A stretch of 6,500 nt of DNA, taken from NCBI GenBank assembly GCA_003353825.1, contig PIVW01000340.1, positions 1 to 6,500 of the forward strand. Reading direction: 5' to 3'. Below are positions 1 to 5,849 of the stretch, piece by piece; positions within the stretch are counted from its first letter, which is position 1, and every line of letters begins with the position of its first letter. The DNA comes from Chloroflexota bacterium (lineage in GTDB: Bacteria; Chloroflexota; Anaerolineae; J102). The position numbers and the translations under genes were made by a program. The notes beneath the pieces were generated by a model. It was not told the DNA's origin. It worked only from the letters and a program-made list of their open reading frames with translations, and made no database searches.

Positions 1-56
1 GACTGCCCAGGCTGGCAGCAATAGAGATATGCGCAAGCAGAGTAGAAGTCGTATGA
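1..56 (+). CDS. C-terminal end of an upstream gene (partial)
   Basis: The frame whose first whole codon is at position 3 is open from the window edge to a TGA at 54-56 and gives the tail LPRLAAIEICASRVEVV. That stop overlaps the ATG of the next small gene in an ATGA junction, the same arrangement seen at several later junctions here, which is the main reason to believe it is real. Only 17 residues are visible, so no family can be named. The competing reading is that the neighbouring frame, also open from the edge, is one longer gene running through to 172. Confidence 0.4.
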   Translation, partial: LPRLAAIEICASRVEVV

Positions 57-172
57 GTAAAAAAGAGAAAGGCAAGATTGTCGCCATTTACATTATCGGT
101 AGCTTTTGCTCTGCATCATTTTTTGCAATAGGCGCGGCTAATGTCGCAAGATCACTAAGGAGAACACGATGA
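53..172 (+). CDS. Small single-span membrane protein, 39 aa
   Basis: The protein begins MSKKEKGK, continues with an uninterrupted hydrophobic, small-residue-rich stretch at about residues 9-31 (IVAIYIIGSFCSASFFAIGA within it), and ends ARSLRRTR. Positive charges therefore flank one predicted transmembrane helix on both sides. I chose the ATG at 53 because it overlaps the upstream stop (ATGA). An in-frame ATG at 29 and the open upstream frame are alternatives. The Shine-Dalgarno match before 53 is poor, so translation is probably coupled to the upstream gene. The stop (170-172) overlaps the next start. No family is recognised. A small inner-membrane phage protein is the safe call; a holin-like role is possible but unsupported, since a better holin candidate lies at the other end of the window. 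Confidence 0.6.
   Translation: MSKKEKGKIVAIYIIGSFCSASFFAIGAANVARSLRRTR
157..162 (+). promoter_or_regulatory. Shine-Dalgarno AAGGAG for the gene at 169
   Basis: AAGGAG sits 6 bases before the ATG at 169, inside the end of the preceding small gene. It is among the best ribosome-binding matches in the window and fixes this start. Confidence 0.8.
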
Positions 173-507
173 AAGGACGAACACTAAGCAGCCTCAAGAC
201 ACGCGGCTATGATATCACTGCTTCAGCAAATGCCTATTGGCCTGTTGAAGCTCAAATCGCAAATGCGGTCTCCGATGATGCTGTCAACTTCGGCTCACTG
301 GAGACTGTTACATCCTGCGAGATCAACAACGACAATGCGTCTGACGACCTGACTGTCAAGCTCAATGGCAACTCAACTGGCTTCACAGTCAAGGGTGGCG
401 AGAGTAAGACAATCAACCAGACGCTGATAACATCGATGAGCCTTAGCAATACATCTGGCAATCCGATAGACTACCGTATCCACCTATGGGGGTTTGATAA
501 TGTCTAG
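169..507 (+). CDS. Small beta-rich phage structural protein, 112 aa (probable)
   Basis: No signal peptide or membrane segment is visible. After a short basic start (MKGRTLSSLKTRGYD) the sequence is dominated by alternating polar and hydrophobic stretches. These include a segment at about residues 60-85 with LTVKLNG and FTVKGGESKTIN, which reads as successive beta strands joined by Asn/Gly turns. The protein ends with the strand-like YRIHLWGF. Such a pattern is common in small phage virion, head-decoration or tail proteins, and the location just before fibre genes agrees. This is inference from composition and context; I do not recognise a named family. The start is supported by AAGGAG 6 bases upstream. 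The 3' end overlaps the next gene by 8 bases. Confidence 0.65.
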   Translation: MKGRTLSSLKTRGYDITASANAYWPVEAQIANAVSDDAVNFGSLETVTSCEINNDNASDDLTVKLNGNSTGFTVKGGESKTINQTLITSMSLSNTSGNPIDYRIHLWGFDNV

Positions 508-700
508 CAGTACAGCTAAACGCTCCATAAAGATGGTTGAAGTCAAAGAGACGAAGGCCGTCTGCAATTGCAAGGACCAGCTAGAGCTACTCCGTGGCGA
601 GTATGCTGTCCTGGATAAGAAGCTCAGTGATGTGCTTGACGAAGTGCGGATGATTACTTTGTGGGATCTTGTCAAGCGTATGTTTAGGAGAAGTGCATGA
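500..700 (+). CDS. Small helical, possibly coiled-coil protein, 66 aa
   Basis: The protein starts MSSSTAKRSIKMVEV, carries a C-x-C pair (Cys22 and Cys24), then a charged heptad-like helix at about residues 26-50 (LELLRGEYAVLDKKLSDVLD). It ends with a basic amphipathic helix (LWDLVKRMFRRSA). It has no clear transmembrane segment, which argues against a hemolysin XhlA-type lysis accessory protein despite the similar size and coil. I preferred the ATG at 500 over an in-frame TTG at 494. A GGGGG run at 488-492 is the only possible ribosome site, so translation is probably coupled to the preceding gene, whose stop lies at 505-507. The TGA overlaps the next ATG (ATGA). No function can be assigned. 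Confidence 0.6.
   Translation: MSSSTAKRSIKMVEVKETKAVCNCKDQLELLRGEYAVLDKKLSDVLDEVRMITLWDLVKRMFRRSA
686..690 (+). promoter_or_regulatory. Shine-Dalgarno AGGAG for the gene at 697
   Basis: AGGAG is spaced 6 bases from the ATG at 697 and lies inside the preceding coding region. The spacing matches the sites at 157, 902 and 4200, supporting this start. Confidence 0.7.
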
Positions 701-903
701 ACATCCTTACTTTCAAGCCACAGATTGCTTGGGCTAGTGGCATAGACCCTAGCGGAGATATTATAACGCTCAAGGTTGACAAAGAGAATGAGAACCAGGT
801 GATCAGTTTTATCCCTCCACATTTCCAGATGGCGGGAGTCAATAGAGACACAGGCGAGATATTACAGGTGATGCTAGCTGCGGATGGCGGCTTCGTATCT
901 TAG
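697..903 (+). CDS. Small protein with two tandem fibre-N-terminus-like modules, 68 aa
   Basis: Residues 7-37 (KPQIAWASGIDPSGDIITLK and following) align without gaps, from the start Met, with residues 7-37 of the tail-fibre protein encoded immediately downstream. Identical residues fall at 7, 8, 10, 15, 20, 22, 27, 28 and 30. Residues 39-68 (IPPHFQMAGVNRDTGEILQV and following) look like a second, more divergent copy with the same Q-x-A-G...GEI pattern. The gene therefore appears to consist of a short structural module that elsewhere begins a long fibre. A role in joining a fibre to the tail, or a remnant of a duplicated fibre gene, are both possible inferences. AGGAG at 686-690 lies 6 bases before the ATG, which overlaps the previous stop. 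Confidence 0.65.
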   Translation: MNILTFKPQIAWASGIDPSGDIITLKVDKENENQVISFIPPHFQMAGVNRDTGEILQVMLAADGGFVS

Positions 904-906
904 GAG
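902..906 (+). promoter_or_regulatory. Shine-Dalgarno AGGAG for the fibre gene at 913
   Basis: AGGAG overlaps the TAG stop of the preceding gene (901-903) and stands 6 bases before the ATG at 913. This is one of only two junctions in the window where genes do not overlap. Confidence 0.8.
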
Positions 907-912
907 ATTACA

Positions 913-2451
913 ATGGCGGCACTCAATCACAAGCCGAAGATTTTTCAGATAGCCGGGAAGACTAGCGATGGCGAGATAGTCGTCATGGCTGTCGATTCAG
1001 AAGGCAAGCCTATCCTCAGTGGTGCGCTTATATATCGTGGCGTATGGGATGCTAATACGAACACCCCCACGCTCAGCGACAGTGGCGGCGGTGGTAGCAC
1101 TGGTGATTACTATGTCGTCAGTGCAAACGGCACTACAACTATTGATGGCATAAGCGACTGGAGCATAGGCGACTGGATTGTCAATAACGGCACTGTCTGG
1201 CAGAAGGCTGACCATACAGATGTCGTAACTAGCGTCTTCGGACGGCAAGGCGCTGTAGTCGCGGCAGCTAGCGACTATGATGCTTCCCAGGTTGATAATG
1301 ATTCTGGTGTAGCTGGAGCCTTTGTCAGCGATGCTCTTGATACAAATGCGGCTGCTATTGGGCTCAATACTACTCACCGTGGCAGTGATGGTACTGACCA
1401 TTCAGATGTTGGATTGAACAATACGCATAGAACATCAGCAGGTACTGACCACTCTGATGTCGGATTGAATAACACTCACCGGGGATCTGATGGCTCAGAC
1501 CATGGGTTCATTGATCAGAGCGTGGTTATCGGTAGTGCGCCATCCTTACTAGGAACAAACATCACAGGCATTATTACAGGCTCTGTTGAGAATATTCACT
1601 TGGATGTGAGGAAGGGAAGTGCGGGAACGATTGCCGCTGGGGTGCCTGTATATTTAGCCGGGTATAATGCTGCTGGCTGGATTGAAGTAGAGGCTGCCGA
1701 TGCGGCTGCTGCTGCGACTATGCCTGCTATTGGTATGCATAATGGAAGCATTACGAACGCGGCTACCGTACAGCTTACACAGTCAGGGCAACTCACTGCA
1801 CTTGATACCTCTACTGGGGCTCCGTCTGTCAATGATTCAGTATATGTTGCTTCAGGCGGTGGATGGACAGTGACCAAGCCGACAGGGACTAACCTCATCC
1901 AGAAGATAGGGCTGATGACTAGAGTTCACGGCTCTCAAGGTGTCATCACAATGGTCGGGGCGGGGCGTTCTAATGATGTACCCAATATACCTAGCAATGA
2001 GATATGGCTTGGCAATGGCTCCGCTGTTGCTACACCTACCAATTTTGATACAAAGGTTACCGCGAATAGTACCGTTATCAATAACCGTGCGAGAGTCAAA
2101 ACTGTTCAGATAGATGGGAATGGCTTTGCTATAACAACAGGCCAGGTACTTGGCTATTTCTCTCTACCTATTGGCGCGGCTATCACTTCAGTAAGGATGT
2201 CCGCTGACCAAAGTACGACTACAACTATTGATATTTGGATGGACACCTATGCGAACTTTCCACCTGATAATTCTGATAGCATCACTGCTGCTGCTGTGCC
2301 TACTATATCCGCTGCATTAAAGTCGGAAGATTCCACGTTGACGGGGTGGACTACTGCTGTTGTTGCGGGGAATATGTTTGCGCTTAACGTGGATGCTAAT
2401 AACAATGCTGAGCATATCACGATTGAGCTTTTCTATACGGTGGCAGCATGA
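913..2451 (+). CDS. Tail-fibre-like protein with THR/DH repeats, 512 aa
   Basis: Probable trimeric fibre or receptor-binding component of the phage tail. Visible parts in order: a short N-terminal module (about 7-37) shared with the preceding small protein; a fibre module (about 41-145) with YRGVWDA, GDYYVV, SIGDW and VTSVFGRQGAV followed by ASQVDNDS, a pattern I recognise from many phage tail fibres; three 17-residue repeats (150-200); a beta-rich domain (about 225-350) with AAGVPVYLAGY, MPAIG and YVASGGG; a linker with GRSNDVPNIPSNEIWLGNGS (352-370); and a C-terminal domain (about 395-512) with TIDIWMDTYANFPP and LTGWT. The last domain resembles terminal domains of other environmental phage fibres, judged from memory of the pattern. 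Host-receptor contact by the C-terminus is inferred. No catalytic motif, signal peptide or chaperone domain is visible. The stop overlaps the next start (ATGA). Confidence 0.85.
   Translation: MAALNHKPKIFQIAGKTSDGEIVVMAVDSEGKPILSGALIYRGVWDANTNTPTLSDSGGGGSTGDYYVVSANGTTTIDGISDWSIGDWIVNNGTVWQKADHTDVVTSVFGRQGAVVAAASDYDASQVDNDSGVAGAFVSDALDTNAAAIGLNTTHRGSDGTDHSDVGLNNTHRTSAGTDHSDVGLNNTHRGSDGSDHGFIDQSVVIGSAPSLLGTNITGIITGSVENIHLDVRKGSAGTIAAGVPVYLAGYNAAGWIEVEAADAAAAATMPAIGMHNGSITNAATVQLTQSGQLTALDTSTGAPSVNDSVYVASGGGWTVTKPTGTNLIQKIGLMTRVHGSQGVITMVGAGRSNDVPNIPSNEIWLGNGSAVATPTNFDTKVTANSTVINNRARVKTVQIDGNGFAITTGQVLGYFSLPIGAAITSVRMSADQSTTTTIDIWMDTYANFPPDNSDSITAAAVPTISAALKSEDSTLTGWTTAVVAGNMFALNVDANNNAEHITIELFYTVAA
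1360..1512 (+). repeat. Three tandem 51-bp (17-aa) repeats inside the fibre gene
   Basis: Units at 1360-1410, 1411-1461 and 1462-1512 encode GLNTTHRGSDGTDHSDV, GLNNTHRTSAGTDHSDV and GLNNTHRGSDGSDHGFI. Each unit has His at positions 6 and 14. The codons differ widely at synonymous sites (for example CGT, AGA and CGG for the same Arg) while the residues stay nearly constant. The repeat is therefore maintained at protein level and is not a recent DNA duplication. It probably forms part of a fibrous shaft. Confidence 0.9.
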
Positions 2452-2807
2452 CCGTAGCATATAGACTAGTTAAGGATGGCGAGAACTATAGCATGGATGT
2501 CAAAGTTCCTGCCACTGGCGAGACCTATCAGGTGCCTATCGATGCGGCAGATGTGAAGACAGTCGAGCGGACTATGTACGACTACCCTGAGTACATCACC
2601 GAGTATGTAGAGGAAGAGGTCGATGATGGCGAGGGTGGCACAGTCACAGCGCAAGTGGTGACAGGGAAGCTCACCCCGTCTGGCGTACCTGTTGAGCGCA
2701 AGGTGTATCACGAGGTTGTGAAGGATGACCTCATCTGTTGTACTAAAATTGCTGAGCATATAGAGTCCGAGAAGCTTGCGGCAGCTCCTGCAAAGGTTGG
2801 TAAATAA
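2448..2807 (+). CDS. Acidic hypothetical protein following the fibre gene, 119 aa
   Basis: I do not recognise a family. The N-terminal third reads as beta strands (YRLVKDGENYSMDVKVPATG, then TYQVPID). The middle is strongly acidic with several tyrosines (YDYPEYITEYVEEEVDDGEGG, residues 44-64). The C-terminal part has VERKVYHEVVKDD, a Cys-Cys pair (97-98) and a probable helix rich in Glu, Lys and Ala (about 99-118). There is no membrane segment or signal peptide. The gene starts in an ATGA overlap with the fibre gene with only a weak ribosome site (GGTGG at 2439-2443), so it is probably translated by coupling. Genes directly after fibres sometimes encode fibre-assembly chaperones, but no Tfa or gp38 signature is seen, so that role is only a guess. 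Confidence 0.65.
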   Translation: MTVAYRLVKDGENYSMDVKVPATGETYQVPIDAADVKTVERTMYDYPEYITEYVEEEVDDGEGGTVTAQVVTGKLTPSGVPVERKVYHEVVKDDLICCTKIAEHIESEKLAAAPAKVGK

Positions 2808-4201
2808 TGGCTACTTATTGGTGGGTGAATGACGATGCGGACAATGATCAGGCTAACGCCAACAACTGGGCTGCTAGTGAGGGCGGCGCTGGTGGGGCTG
2901 GCGTACCTGGTGCTGGTGATGGTGCGCTGTGCTCGGCTACATCTAGCGGTGACTCTATAGTGCTGACTGCTAACTGGAGCATAGGCTCGTTTAACTCTAG
3001 CGCTGCTGCATCGGGTGGCTCTGATAACTGGACGGGCGATCTGAGCTTGGGCACTTATGACATGGTGACCACTGGCCAATTCGATATGGGCGGAGCCTCA
3101 GGCGATCATTCTATTCTGGGCGCAGATAATGCAGGGTGTACGCTCTCTACTGGAGTTTTCAGATTGCGCGCCTACGCAGATCTGTTTTCAAATAGCGACT
3201 TCACACTGACCTGCTCCTCTTTTCTTACGCTTACCAATGCAGGTTTTGCGGGCAGCGGGAAGACGTTAGGTAATCTCGTTATAGATGGTGACGGTAGCTG
3301 GCGCAATGATTCAGGCTGGTGGCCAGAAACGATCACTTTTAATGCTGGAACTACTACGACATTAGCAGGGTTAGGAGTATCGAGCCAAGTGATCGGATGG
3401 ACTAACACAACAGATGTTACAGTCAACGGCACGATCGTGTTTGCTTCAGGGAAGACTATACAGATGCTAACGAGTTCTGGTACGTTGACGTTAGGTGCAA
3501 ACTGTGATATTGTTGGCGATGCGACTAATATCTGGTATCTACGTGGGTCGTCTTACTCGATAGCTAAGACAAGTGCATTTTCTCACGCCGGGGGTATTAT
3601 TATCGACCATTGGAATACTAGTGGCCAAGAAGCTCCAGTAGCCGACTTCTCAAACGCAAACTACACTTTACAGTCAGATCAATCTGATCCTGGCCGTGTG
3701 CTGACCTTTATGGCAGGTACGCTCAAGTGTGTAAGGCTTGCTGTCAACTCCGTAGATGCTGGCGATGACATCGAAGTCGATGCGTCAGTCAACAATCCTG
3801 ACTTTGAAGTGTCTGGCGTTATGGATATGGACCAGGGCGCAGGCTCAATCGTCTGGACTAAAGGCACAGGGACACTATCGCTTGTTGGGTCAAGTGGTAC
3901 ACAGCAAATAGATTTTGGTGGATTATCATTTGAGGATATTATCCTCAAATGCGCTGGAGCTACCAAAAACGCATCCGATATTGTCACTACAGACTCTCTC
4001 TCTGGTAGTGGTGGTACTCTGCAAAGTAGCGCAGGGGGTACTGAGCGAGTGTTTACAGCAACAAATACGGGTGTTATGGCTAGCTGCACTATCGAAGATA
4101 TACATATGAACGCCGCTAACAAAGTCAATGCCAAAGACGGCTGCACGAACAATGGCAATACCAAAGGTATCGTATTCAATGATACCCTTCGAACGAATTA
4201 G
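2807..4201 (+). CDS. Beta-solenoid-like tail-spike or fibre protein, 464 aa
   Basis: The N-terminus (TYWWVNDDADNDQANANNWA, then SEGGAGGAGVPGAGDGAL, to residue 41) matches a pattern I know from many phage and bacterial surface proteins: Trp-rich start, NNW, and a Gly-rich GGAGGAxVP loop. The body (about 48-415) is a long succession of short Thr/Ser/Gly-rich strands with regularly spaced hydrophobics (LTLTNAGF, ITFNAGTTTTLAG, VNGTIVFASGKTI, GTLTLGANCDI). This suggests a right-handed beta-helix or related solenoid. The C-terminus has ASCTIEDI and DGCTNNGNTKGIVF (444-457), a tail also seen in such proteins. No obvious glycan-lyase catalytic set can be read by eye, so depolymerase activity is not claimed. 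It starts in a TAATG overlap with only AAAGG at 2792-2796. A perfect palindrome lies within the coding region at 3927-3951. Confidence 0.75.
   Translation: MATYWWVNDDADNDQANANNWAASEGGAGGAGVPGAGDGALCSATSSGDSIVLTANWSIGSFNSSAAASGGSDNWTGDLSLGTYDMVTTGQFDMGGASGDHSILGADNAGCTLSTGVFRLRAYADLFSNSDFTLTCSSFLTLTNAGFAGSGKTLGNLVIDGDGSWRNDSGWWPETITFNAGTTTTLAGLGVSSQVIGWTNTTDVTVNGTIVFASGKTIQMLTSSGTLTLGANCDIVGDATNIWYLRGSSYSIAKTSAFSHAGGIIIDHWNTSGQEAPVADFSNANYTLQSDQSDPGRVLTFMAGTLKCVRLAVNSVDAGDDIEVDASVNNPDFEVSGVMDMDQGAGSIVWTKGTGTLSLVGSSGTQQIDFGGLSFEDIILKCAGATKNASDIVTTDSLSGSGGTLQSSAGGTERVFTATNTGVMASCTIEDIHMNAANKVNAKDGCTNNGNTKGIVFNDTLRTN
3927..3951. repeat. Perfect inverted repeat, 12-bp arms, 1-bp centre
   Basis: CATTTGAGGATA (3927-3938) is followed by a single T (3939) and its exact reverse complement TATCCTCAAATG (3940-3951). 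The match stops beyond the arms (T at 3926, C at 3952). As RNA it could fold into an 11-bp stem with an ATT loop. It lies in frame inside the spike gene and encodes FEDIILK and part of the following Cys codon (residues 375-382). No U-run follows (GCGCTGGAG comes next), so it is not a typical intrinsic terminator. A DNA-binding site, an RNA processing hairpin or coincidence remain open. Confidence 0.8.
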
Positions 4202-4204
4202 GAG
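4200..4204 (+). promoter_or_regulatory. Shine-Dalgarno AGGAG for the gene at 4211
   Basis: AGGAG overlaps the TAG stop of the preceding spike gene (4199-4201) and is 6 bases from the ATG at 4211. The layout is the same as that before the fibre gene at 913. Confidence 0.8.
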
Positions 4205-4210
4205 CTCACT

Positions 4211-4846
4211 ATGGCTTGGCAAGTAATATCTAAATCACCTGGGCAAACGGTAGCATCGGCTGATGTGAACCAGCTTCAGGCTAACCTCAACTCACTCAAA
4301 GGCGGCAGCCCTGGCGATGCTCCAGTCAGTGATATCGCTACCCTAGCGGGTGGTGGTGGCGCTCCATTGGCTTACAACTTCCCTGCTGGTTCCTGGGACT
4401 ACCCTATAGCCAACCCTGCCCCTCTGGATACTGACACCGGGTCTAATGGCACTATCAAGCGGCAGCTCTTTGACGATAGCACAGAAGAGTTCCTGGAGGC
4501 TGTTTTCACCGTAGGCACTCTTGCTGGCACTGAGACGGTAACATTTGAAGCGTATGGCTATGCGGTGACTGCTGCTGCAAGTAAGAATATAGAGCTGAAG
4601 TTTTACCATTCAGCAAAGGCGAATGGAGAGAACTGGGACGCTGCATACTCTAGCAAAGAGAGCGGCGACCTCGCTATTGATGGTACTCAAGACCAGATTG
4701 ACCGATCCACCTGGACAGAGACCATAGCAAACCTGGGATGGTCAAGCAATGACCAGATACGGATCAAACTATCTCGCATAGATGCTAGCACAGATGACCT
4801 GTCTGGCGATTACGGCGTGACTCATTTCAAAATAACGATTGCATAA
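4211..4846 (+). CDS. Phage virion-associated beta-sandwich-like protein, 211 aa
   Basis: The N-terminal part (WQVISKSPGQTVASADVNQL, then QANLNSLKGG) has the SPGxxVxAxDxNxLxxN pattern frequent at the start of phage tail or fibre proteins, where a short helix is followed by a Gly/Pro linker (about 30-60). The remainder (about 60-211) looks like one beta-sandwich domain with strands at LFDDSTEEFLEAVFTV, TVTFEAYGYAV, KNIELKFYHS, DQIRIKLSRI and VTHFKITI, and a DDLSGDYGV turn near the end. I recall this DDSTEE...LSGDY arrangement from environmental phage structural proteins, but no function has been shown to my knowledge. An accessory fibre or decoration role is inferred from the position between spike and LamG genes. 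The start is fixed by AGGAG at 4200-4204. The stop overlaps the next start (TAATG). Confidence 0.7.
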   Translation: MAWQVISKSPGQTVASADVNQLQANLNSLKGGSPGDAPVSDIATLAGGGGAPLAYNFPAGSWDYPIANPAPLDTDTGSNGTIKRQLFDDSTEEFLEAVFTVGTLAGTETVTFEAYGYAVTAAASKNIELKFYHSAKANGENWDAAYSSKESGDLAIDGTQDQIDRSTWTETIANLGWSSNDQIRIKLSRIDASTDDLSGDYGVTHFKITIA

Positions 4847-5520
4847 TGGCTATAGAGTTTGTCGCTGCCTCATCTCAGTATCTGTCCGTAGGCTCTGTGC
4901 CTTGCGGGGTCAACCATACATCAATGTTCTGGGCCAAGTCAAAGTCTAGCCCTTGGAATAACTTCGGCGTACTAGGAGGCACACTCAATTCTGTTGCTAA
5001 TGGGTATGACTGGTTCCCGAACGGCGGGACGTTGATGGTACTTCATATCCTGGATAGCTCATCAACTTACTATACTGTCATCTTTAACTATGATGTGGGG
5101 ACTATCACCAACTGGCAGCACTACGCTTGGACGCTCAACTCTTCCTCTGGCCTATGTTCGCTGTACGTCAACGGTGCTCTAGGGACTACAGGCAACCAAG
5201 TTATGACCAGGACGCTGACAACTAATACGATGTACCAGGGCCGCTTCCCTAACAATGCCTGGCGGCTCAATGGCTACATGGCAGACTGGCGGGACTATAC
5301 CAGGGAGCTATCTGCTGAAGAGATCAAGACGATATTCGAAAGCCGTGGCCATGATACAATCTGTACTGACCTATCTAACCGTGAGACTATGGTCGGCGGT
5401 ACTGATGGCGCAGTGGTTACAGCCCTTGCCGACGTGTCACCGAACAGTTTGACTGTTACGCCTACCGCTTCGCCTACCTGGGAAGCCACGCCTACTAAGA
5501 CGATATCAAGGAGACGATGA
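4846..5520 (+). CDS. LamG / concanavalin-A-like domain protein, 224 aa
   Basis: A laminin-G-like jelly-roll (Laminin_G_3 type) fills about residues 3-165. It opens with FVAASSQYLSVG, has the central NWQHYAWTL, then LCSLYVNGAL, and closes with the diagnostic GYMADWRDYTRELSAEEI followed by a short helix (KTIFESRG). Such domains bind carbohydrates or serve as structural caps; in phages they occur in fibres and surface decorations, so attachment to host or environmental glycans is inferred. The C-terminal extension (about 170-224) is Thr/Pro/Ser-rich with a basic end (ISRRR), consistent with a linker or contact to another particle protein. No secretion signal is present, as expected for a virion component. 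The start is a TAATG overlap without a recognisable ribosome site, so translation is probably coupled to the preceding gene. Confidence 0.85.
   Translation: MAIEFVAASSQYLSVGSVPCGVNHTSMFWAKSKSSPWNNFGVLGGTLNSVANGYDWFPNGGTLMVLHILDSSSTYYTVIFNYDVGTITNWQHYAWTLNSSSGLCSLYVNGALGTTGNQVMTRTLTTNTMYQGRFPNNAWRLNGYMADWRDYTRELSAEEIKTIFESRGHDTICTDLSNRETMVGGTDGAVVTALADVSPNSLTVTPTASPTWEATPTKTISRRR
5508..5513 (+). promoter_or_regulatory. Shine-Dalgarno AAGGAG that decides the start at 5520
   Basis: Two consecutive ATG codons (5517 and 5520) could begin the next gene. AAGGAG here is 3 bases from the first and 6 from the second. Because 6 bases is the spacing at the other strong sites in the window, the second ATG (protein starting MANVLN) is favoured. 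Confidence 0.7.
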
Positions 5521-5849
5521 TGGCCAATGTACTCAATACGGAGACGATGGAGCGGAAGATGTCAGTTCATACGCCTTACTACAAAAAGGGGCATGCTGAT
5601 AATAAGTATGGCGATAACTGGTTGATTAATCCCGCTGTGCCAGATTGTGATCCCAAGTATTGGAAGATGAGCAAAGGCAAGATAGCGCAGATGACTGCGA
5701 CAGAGAAAGCCAACGTCGATGCAGCACAAACCAAGGTGGCCACCAAGGAGTCGTTGATAGCCCAGAAGCAAGCGGCTATACTCAGAGAGCAAGCTATCTC
5801 AGAGCTCAAAACCGATGGCCTATTAGACGCATCAGGAGACCCAGTATGA
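5520..5849 (+). CDS. Small phage protein with C-terminal long helix, 109 aa
   Basis: The N-terminal half is polar and aromatic (VHTPYYKKGHADNKYGDNW, then INPAVPDCDPKYWK), probably a compact or extended attachment segment. After PKYWK (45-49) and IAQMTATEK comes a long charged helix with coiled-coil character (about 58-96: EKANVDAAQTKVATKE, then IAQKQAAILREQAISELKTD), and the end is GLLDASGDPV. Proteins with a VPxKYWK...MTxxEKxxVDAA layout occur among phage tail-region genes, in my recollection without assigned function. Its place between LamG and endolysin genes suggests a virion or fibre-associated protein, which is inference. The start is set by AAGGAG at 5508-5513 and a TGATG overlap; the ATG at 5517 would add one Met. 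The stop overlaps the endolysin start (ATGA). Confidence 0.7.
   Translation: MANVLNTETMERKMSVHTPYYKKGHADNKYGDNWLINPAVPDCDPKYWKMSKGKIAQMTATEKANVDAAQTKVATKESLIAQKQAAILREQAISELKTDGLLDASGDPV
5834..5838 (+). promoter_or_regulatory. Shine-Dalgarno AGGAG for the endolysin at 5846
   Basis: AGGAG lies 7 bases before the ATG at 5846. It supports this start over in-frame non-ATG starts far upstream that would overlap most of the previous gene. Confidence 0.7.

Noticed and set aside
57..64. Possible slippery A-run (AGTAAAAAAG) for programmed frameshifting
   Set aside because: The upstream frame has already stopped at 56, so a shift would not produce a useful fusion, and no downstream stimulatory structure is evident.
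1157..2986. Exact 14-base match (ACTGGAGCATAGGC) at 1157-1170 and 2973-2986 in two fibre-like genes
   Set aside because: Both copies encode W-S-I-G in similar contexts, no longer homology surrounds them, and a chance match of this length in 6.5 kb is not rare enough to claim a recombination site.
3674..3687. Short inverted repeat TCAGAT-CA-ATCTGA in the spike gene
   Set aside because: Arms are only 6 bp with a 2-base centre; such repeats are expected several times by chance in a window of this size.
3927..3960. Intrinsic terminator at the palindrome
   Set aside because: The stem is AT-rich and no U-run follows; it is also inside a coding region with further cotranscribed genes downstream.
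5255..5452. Second + strand open frame inside the LamG gene
   Set aside because: It lies within the conserved end of the LamG domain in another frame, without a credible start signal or family pattern.
5660..5845. Upstream extension of the endolysin frame to about 5660
   Set aside because: It would overlap most of the preceding gene and adds a highly charged, domain-free stretch. The ATG at 5846 has AGGAG at good spacing and an ATGA overlap.
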